A model generated the notes under the pieces. That model did not search any database and was not told the DNA's origin. It worked only from the letters and a program-made list of their open reading frames with translations. From the NCBI GenBank assembly GCA_029264995.1, contig JAJUKC010000013.1, forward strand, positions 1-42,216: a stretch of DNA of 42,216 bases, given 5' to 3'. Positions 38,778 to 42,216 of the stretch are shown here, in pieces. The position numbers and the translations under genes are program-made. This DNA is from Marinobacter sp. GTDB lineage: Bacteria > Pseudomonadota > Gammaproteobacteria > Pseudomonadales > Oleiphilaceae. Position 1 is the first letter of the stretch. The number at the start of each line of letters is the position of its first letter.

Positions 38778-38882
38778 TATTTTACCCTTTTTGATGGTTG
38801 TCTTGTCATGGTGGTGACGACTAGTGATCCCTGGCATTGGCAGCCTGTAAAGCGGCCGGGGTAGCGCCAACCTCGCAATCCG

Positions 38883-38911
38883 ACTTTATGGTTAGAGCCG
38901 GTTCGTGTCAA
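38883..38911 (-). promoter_or_regulatory. sigma70 promoter for the SCP2 gene
   Basis: Read on the - strand, a perfect TTGACA (38906-38911) is followed after 17 bp by TAAAGT (38883-38888). The predicted leader is about 100 nucleotides. The -35 overlaps a 10-bp palindrome TCAAGCTTGA (38908-38917). Apart from this, the 232-bp gap between the SCP2 gene and sohB shows only weak AT-rich promoter-like sequence on +. Confidence 0.55.
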
Positions 38912-39009
38912 GCTTGATCGAACGCTTGTTTTAATTTTATCGCGGGCTTATCAGGCCTGTGCCGAGGCGGTACACTTCGGGGTTTGCAAATACGTGTGGA
39001 GACTGCATT

Positions 39010-40071
39010 TTGGAATTTCTGACCGAATACGGCCTGTTCCTCGCCAAGGTGGCGACTTTCGTGGTGGCGGCGATTGTGCTCGTGTCCATCATTGTCTCGG
39101 CAACCCAGAAAGACCGGGACGATCACGAAGGTGAGGGTGAGCTGAAAATACGCAAGCTGAATGATCAGTATCGCCGACTCAAGGAGTCAATCCAGGCCAG
39201 ATTGATGACAGATCAGGAGCGCAAAGCCTGGCAGAAGAAAAAGAAGAAAGAGGACAAGGCTGAAAAGAAAGCAGCGAAGAAGCAGCCAGAATCTGACGCT
39301 ACCGAAGAGAAAACCGCCCGTGTTTACGTCCTCGATTTTGACGGCGACATTAAAGCCAGCGATACCGATACCCTGCGGCGTTCAGTGTCGGCTGTTCTGA
39401 GTGTCGCCAATCCGGAAACGGACGAAGTGGTTATCCGCCTTGAGAGCGGTGGCGGTCTGGTTCACGCCTATGGTCTGGCCGCAGCCCAGCTGGATAGGGT
39501 TCGCAGCAAAGGTATCAAGTTGACTGCTTGTGTCGACAAGGTTGCGGCCAGCGGCGGCTATATGATGGCCTGCGTGGCTGATCGCATTATTGCCTCGCCG
39601 TTCGCAGTACTCGGTTCTATCGGGGTGGTGGCGCAACTGCCGAACTTCCACCGGTTCCTGAAAAAGAACGACGTGGACTTCGAGGTACTCACGGCCGGCG
39701 AGCACAAGCGCACGCTGACAGTCTTTGGTGAGAACACCGATAAGGGGCGCCAGAAATTCCTTGAGGATCTGGAAGATACTCACGTCCTGTTCAAGGAATA
39801 TGTGGGTGAGCGGCGTCCGGATCTGGATATTCAGGCGGTTGCCAATGGAGATATCTGGTTCGGCAAGCGCGCACTGGATGTGAAGCTGATCGATGAGATC
39901 AAAACGTCTGACGAATACCTGATTGAGGCCTGTGAGCGAGGGGATGTGATCTCAGTGTCTTTCCAGCGCAAACGGACACTGCCGGAGAAGCTGGGTCTGG
40001 CCACCAGCACAGCGCTCGAGCATACCGTCTGGAAAGTGTTGAGTGCGTTCCGGAATCAGAAAATCCAGTAA
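39010..40071 (+). CDS. sohB: inner-membrane S49 protease SohB
   Basis: SohB is a signal-peptide-peptidase-like serine protease facing the periplasm. It has an N-terminal membrane helix (about residues 12-32), a basic cytoplasmic or linker stretch (KKKKKEDKAEKKAAKK) and the S49 core. Nucleophile Ser181 is in VAASGGYMMACVAD and the general-base lysine, Lys233, in AGEHKRTLT. I start at TTG 39010: GGAG at 38998-39001 lies eight bases upstream, and the product MEFLTEYGLFLAK then aligns with E. coli MELLSEYGLFLAK from the first residue. The frame from the ATG at 38959 would add 17 unrelated residues. Length is 353 aa. Confidence 0.92.
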   Translation: MEFLTEYGLFLAKVATFVVAAIVLVSIIVSATQKDRDDHEGEGELKIRKLNDQYRRLKESIQARLMTDQERKAWQKKKKKEDKAEKKAAKKQPESDATEEKTARVYVLDFDGDIKASDTDTLRRSVSAVLSVANPETDEVVIRLESGGGLVHAYGLAAAQLDRVRSKGIKLTACVDKVAASGGYMMACVADRIIASPFAVLGSIGVVAQLPNFHRFLKKNDVDFEVLTAGEHKRTLTVFGENTDKGRQKFLEDLEDTHVLFKEYVGERRPDLDIQAVANGDIWFGKRALDVKLIDEIKTSDEYLIEACERGDVISVSFQRKRTLPEKLGLATSTALEHTVWKVLSAFRNQKIQ

Positions 40072-40085
40072 ACCAGAACTGAACA

Positions 40086-40111
40086 CCAGCGCATGAAGGC
40101 TCATGCGCTGG
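40086..40111. terminator. hairpin between convergent sohB and DUF934 genes
   Basis: CCAGCGCATGA (40086-40096) and TCATGCGCTGG (40101-40111) pair perfectly over 11 bases with loop AGGC. There is no clear T tract on either side, so it may act as a bidirectional terminator or as a 3' end stabiliser. Confidence 0.55.
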
Positions 40112-40120
40112 CGCTTGCTC

Positions 40121-40627
40121 TCAGGAGGCCCGACGGCGGAACAGGGGTTGATCCGTGTCGGTGGCAGCCTGGTAAGTCTGGGTGAAGAAGGTCAGGCACT
40201 TCGGTGCCTTCGCAATATCCTTGTCAGCGCGCAGCACGTAGCTGTCAAAACCACAGCGCTTCATGAACTGAAGCTGGTCAAGCAGTACATCGCCGATGGC
40301 TCGCAGCTCACCGCGGTACCCGAACCGTTCACGCAGCAAACGGCCAATGCTGTAACCACGGCCATCGACAAAGCGCGGGAAATTCACCGCGATCAGTGGC
40401 AATTCATTCACTTTCTCGCCAAGCAATTCCGGCTCATCGTGGCTGTCAAACCAGACACCCACGGAGGGCTTTCCGGCAAAGTGCTCATGGCCGGCCAGCC
40501 ACAGATCTGCCGGAATCAAGACCGGCTTATCTTCAGGAATATCCATGGATTCACCCGCCGCAGGGCGGGGCACCACAACCCAGTCGTCATTACGAATCGT
40601 GCCGTCAGCGGCAATTACATCAGGCAT
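40121..40627 (-). CDS. DUF934 protein, sulfite-reductase-associated
   Basis: The molecular function is unknown; members are regularly encoded directly after cysI and near cysH in proteobacteria, so a role in assimilatory sulfate reduction is inferred. Family blocks visible are VVPRPAAG near the start, LPLIAVNFPRFVDGRGYS in the middle and GDVLLDQLQFMKRCGFDSY toward the end. I start at ATG 40627, giving 168 aa (MPDVIAADGTIRNDDW). This overlaps the end of cysI by eight bases and suggests translational coupling; the frame from 40714 would add 29 residues lying in cysI. Confidence 0.88.
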   Translation of the reverse strand: MPDVIAADGTIRNDDWVVVPRPAAGESMDIPEDKPVLIPADLWLAGHEHFAGKPSVGVWFDSHDEPELLGEKVNELPLIAVNFPRFVDGRGYSIGRLLRERFGYRGELRAIGDVLLDQLQFMKRCGFDSYVLRADKDIAKAPKCLTFFTQTYQAATDTDQPLFRRRAS

Positions 40628-42216
40628 ATACCCGCTCCTTGAAAGGATCCAGACCGACCCGGCGATAGGTGTCCAGAAAGGTTTCCTCTTCCGTCCGGTT
40701 TTCCACGTAAACATTGATCAGCTTGGCGATGACCTCTGGCATTTCCTCACGAGCGAAGGACGGCCCCAGAATCTTGCCGATGGTGGCGTCGTGGTGCGAC
40801 GATCCACCCAGGCTGATCTGATAGAACTCTTCGCCTTTCTTGTCGACACCCAGAACACCGATGTTGCCCACGTGATGGTGGCCACAGGCGTTCATGCAGC
40901 CAGAAATGTTGAGGTCGATGGGGCCAAGGTCGTACAGGAAGTCCAGGTCATCAAAACGACGCTGGATTGCTTCGGCCACAGGAATCGACTTGGCGTTGGC
41001 CAGGGCGCAGAAATCGCCGCCAGGGCAGCAGATCACGTCGTTCAGTGTGTTCAGGTTCGCGGTTGCGAAGCCCAGAGGCACAAGCTTTTGCCAGAGCTCA
41101 AACAGCCGATCCTGGCGAACGTCTGCCAACACCACATTCTGTTCGTGGGTGGCCCGGGCTTCGCCATAGCTGTACTCATCCGCAAGGTCTGCAATCTGTT
41201 CCAGCTGGAAGTCGGTGACATCCCCCGGGGGCGTGCCGGTTTTCTTGAGTGTCAGGGTCACAATGGCGTAGCCGGGCTTTTTGTGACTGTTGACGTTGTG
41301 GGTCAGCCACTTGTCGAACTCACGGTTCTCGAAGCGCTGTGTCGCCAGCAGGTCGGTGGCATTGTCCAGTGCATCATACGCCGGCTCGGTAAAGTAGCCC
41401 TGGAATTTGGTCACCACCTCAGGAGTCAGCCGGGAAGGCGAGTCCTTGATGTGGGCCCACTCTGCTTCCACCTTTTCGGCAAAGCCCTCGGGGCTCAGCG
41501 CCTTGACCAGAATCTTGATGCGCGCCTTGAACTTGTTGTCCCGGCGGCCGTAACGGTTGTAAACCCGGACGATGGCTTCCAGGTAAGTCAGCAGATCCAG
41601 TTCCGGCAGGAAGTCGCGGATGACCGGGCCAACCATGGGGGTGCGACCAAGTCCGCCACCGACGTGCACCCGGAAGCCGAGTTCGCCCTGGTCATTGCGC
41701 ACCAGCTGCAAGCCAATGTCATGGACCCGGATAGCCGCGCGATCCGTGTGTTCAGAGGCATTCACGGCAATCTTGAACTTGCGTGGCAGAAACGCGAATT
41801 CCGGGTGGAATGTCGACCACTGGCGAATAATCTCGCAATAGGGGCGAGGGTCCGCGATTTCGTCTACCTGGACGCCGGAGAACGGGTCCGTGGTGGTGTT
41901 CCGGATGCAGTTACCGCTGGTCTGATTTGCGTGCATTTCCACTTCAGCCAGCTCTGCCAGAATATCCGGCACGTCTTCCAGATTCGGCCAGTTCAGCTGA
42001 ATATTGGTGCGGGTAGTAAAATGGGCATAGCCCTTGTCATAGTCCCGGGTGATGCGCGCCAACCGCCGAAGCTGCTCGGAGCGCAGCATACCGTAGGGTA
42101 CGCAGATGCGAAGCATTGGGGCATGACGCTGAACATAAAGGCCGTTCTGGAGGCGAAGGGGAAGAAACTCCTCTTCGGAAAGCTCACCGGCCAGTGCGCG
42201 TTCGGTCTGATCCCGG
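40620..42216 (-). CDS. cysI: sulfite/nitrite reductase hemoprotein, CysI type, 5' end cut by window edge
   Basis: The enzyme reduces sulfite to sulfide by six electrons at a siroheme coupled to a 4Fe-4S cluster. The cluster-binding pair is intact: CPGGDFC (C-x5-C) and CMNAC (C-x3-C, in NISGCMNACGHHHVGNIGV). The first half has the siroheme-contact pattern with HFTTRTNIQLNW and TSGNCIRNTTTDP. The frame is open to the right edge, reading EEEFLPLRLQNGLYVQRHAP before the first visible methionine, so the true start is outside. About 531 residues are visible. By position (with DUF934) it matches the Pseudomonas sulfite reductase rather than an NADH nitrite reductase. Siroheme could come from the cobA branch in this window. 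Confidence 0.9.
   Translation of the reverse strand, partial: RDQTERALAGELSEEEFLPLRLQNGLYVQRHAPMLRICVPYGMLRSEQLRRLARITRDYDKGYAHFTTRTNIQLNWPNLEDVPDILAELAEVEMHANQTSGNCIRNTTTDPFSGVQVDEIADPRPYCEIIRQWSTFHPEFAFLPRKFKIAVNASEHTDRAAIRVHDIGLQLVRNDQGELGFRVHVGGGLGRTPMVGPVIRDFLPELDLLTYLEAIVRVYNRYGRRDNKFKARIKILVKALSPEGFAEKVEAEWAHIKDSPSRLTPEVVTKFQGYFTEPAYDALDNATDLLATQRFENREFDKWLTHNVNSHKKPGYAIVTLTLKKTGTPPGDVTDFQLEQIADLADEYSYGEARATHEQNVVLADVRQDRLFELWQKLVPLGFATANLNTLNDVICCPGGDFCALANAKSIPVAEAIQRRFDDLDFLYDLGPIDLNISGCMNACGHHHVGNIGVLGVDKKGEEFYQISLGGSSHHDATIGKILGPSFAREEMPEVIAKLINVYVENRTEEETFLDTYRRVGLDPFKERVYA

Noticed and set aside
40103..40642. A 179-codon open frame on the + strand
   Set aside because: It is antisense to the DUF934 gene, whose family blocks are clear.

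Overview
The window is a stretch of core chromosome from a gammaproteobacterium. The best guess is Marinobacter or a close relative. This rests on protein sequences and gene order (asd-fimV-truA-trpF-trpB-trpA-accD-folC-dedD-cvpA-purF-metZ, then ftsK-lolA-rarA-serS, then fabI, yejFEBA, mltD, gloB, rnhA-dnaQ, fimL and cysI). Much of this order is shared in blocks with Pseudomonas aeruginosa, but trpBA sits between trpF and accD. The genus is an inference; no rRNA is present. I see no tRNA or rRNA gene, no insertion sequence, no prophage gene and no CRISPR array. Coding density is high, and most genes are joined by short gaps or ATGA-type overlaps.

Left part (1-21.6 kb): every gene is on the + strand. 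It opens with the end of asd, followed by a terminator and fimV, which encodes a large inner-membrane, peptidoglycan-binding scaffold of type IV pili. A second terminator separates fimV from a long metabolic run: tRNA pseudouridylation (truA), the last steps of tryptophan synthesis (trpF, trpB, trpA), malonyl-CoA synthesis (accD), folate (folC), a SPOR-domain division protein (dedD), cvpA, purine entry (purF) and methionine by direct sulfhydrylation (metZ). It continues with ftsK, lolA, rarA, serS and a stand-alone uroporphyrinogen-III methyltransferase (cobA).

Middle part (21.6-34.3 kb): a DAHP synthase gene on the - strand is divergent from a two-gene + unit. That unit holds a DUF1631-like protein with a coiled coil and a PilZ protein with intact c-di-GMP-binding motifs. 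A strong bidirectional terminator follows, and then a - strand block read as gloB, mltD, yejA, yejB, yejE, yejF, fabI. Here a peptidoglycan lytic transglycosylase lies directly upstream of an ABC importer whose relatives take up peptides and muropeptides.

Right part (34.3-42.2 kb): yafS-rnhA-dnaQ and fimL on +, an isolated SCP2-domain gene on -, sohB on +, and then a - strand pair of cysI (cut by the right edge) and a DUF934 gene. FimL is the partner that connects FimV to the Pil-Chp chemosensory system in Pseudomonas, so both halves of that scaffold are encoded in this window. Three genes touch sulfur assimilation: cobA (siroheme branch), cysI (a siroheme enzyme making sulfide) and metZ (which uses sulfide).

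No clearly novel multi-gene system is visible. The best leads are the DUF1631/PilZ pair with an apparent internal domain duplication, the mltD-yejABEF linkage, the structured leaders before fimV, truA and fimL, and the linked fimV/fimL pair. Start sites were moved inward from the longest possible ORF for trpB, accD, folC, lolA, yejF, mltD, yafS, the SCP2 gene, sohB and the DUF934 gene; reasons are given in each entry.
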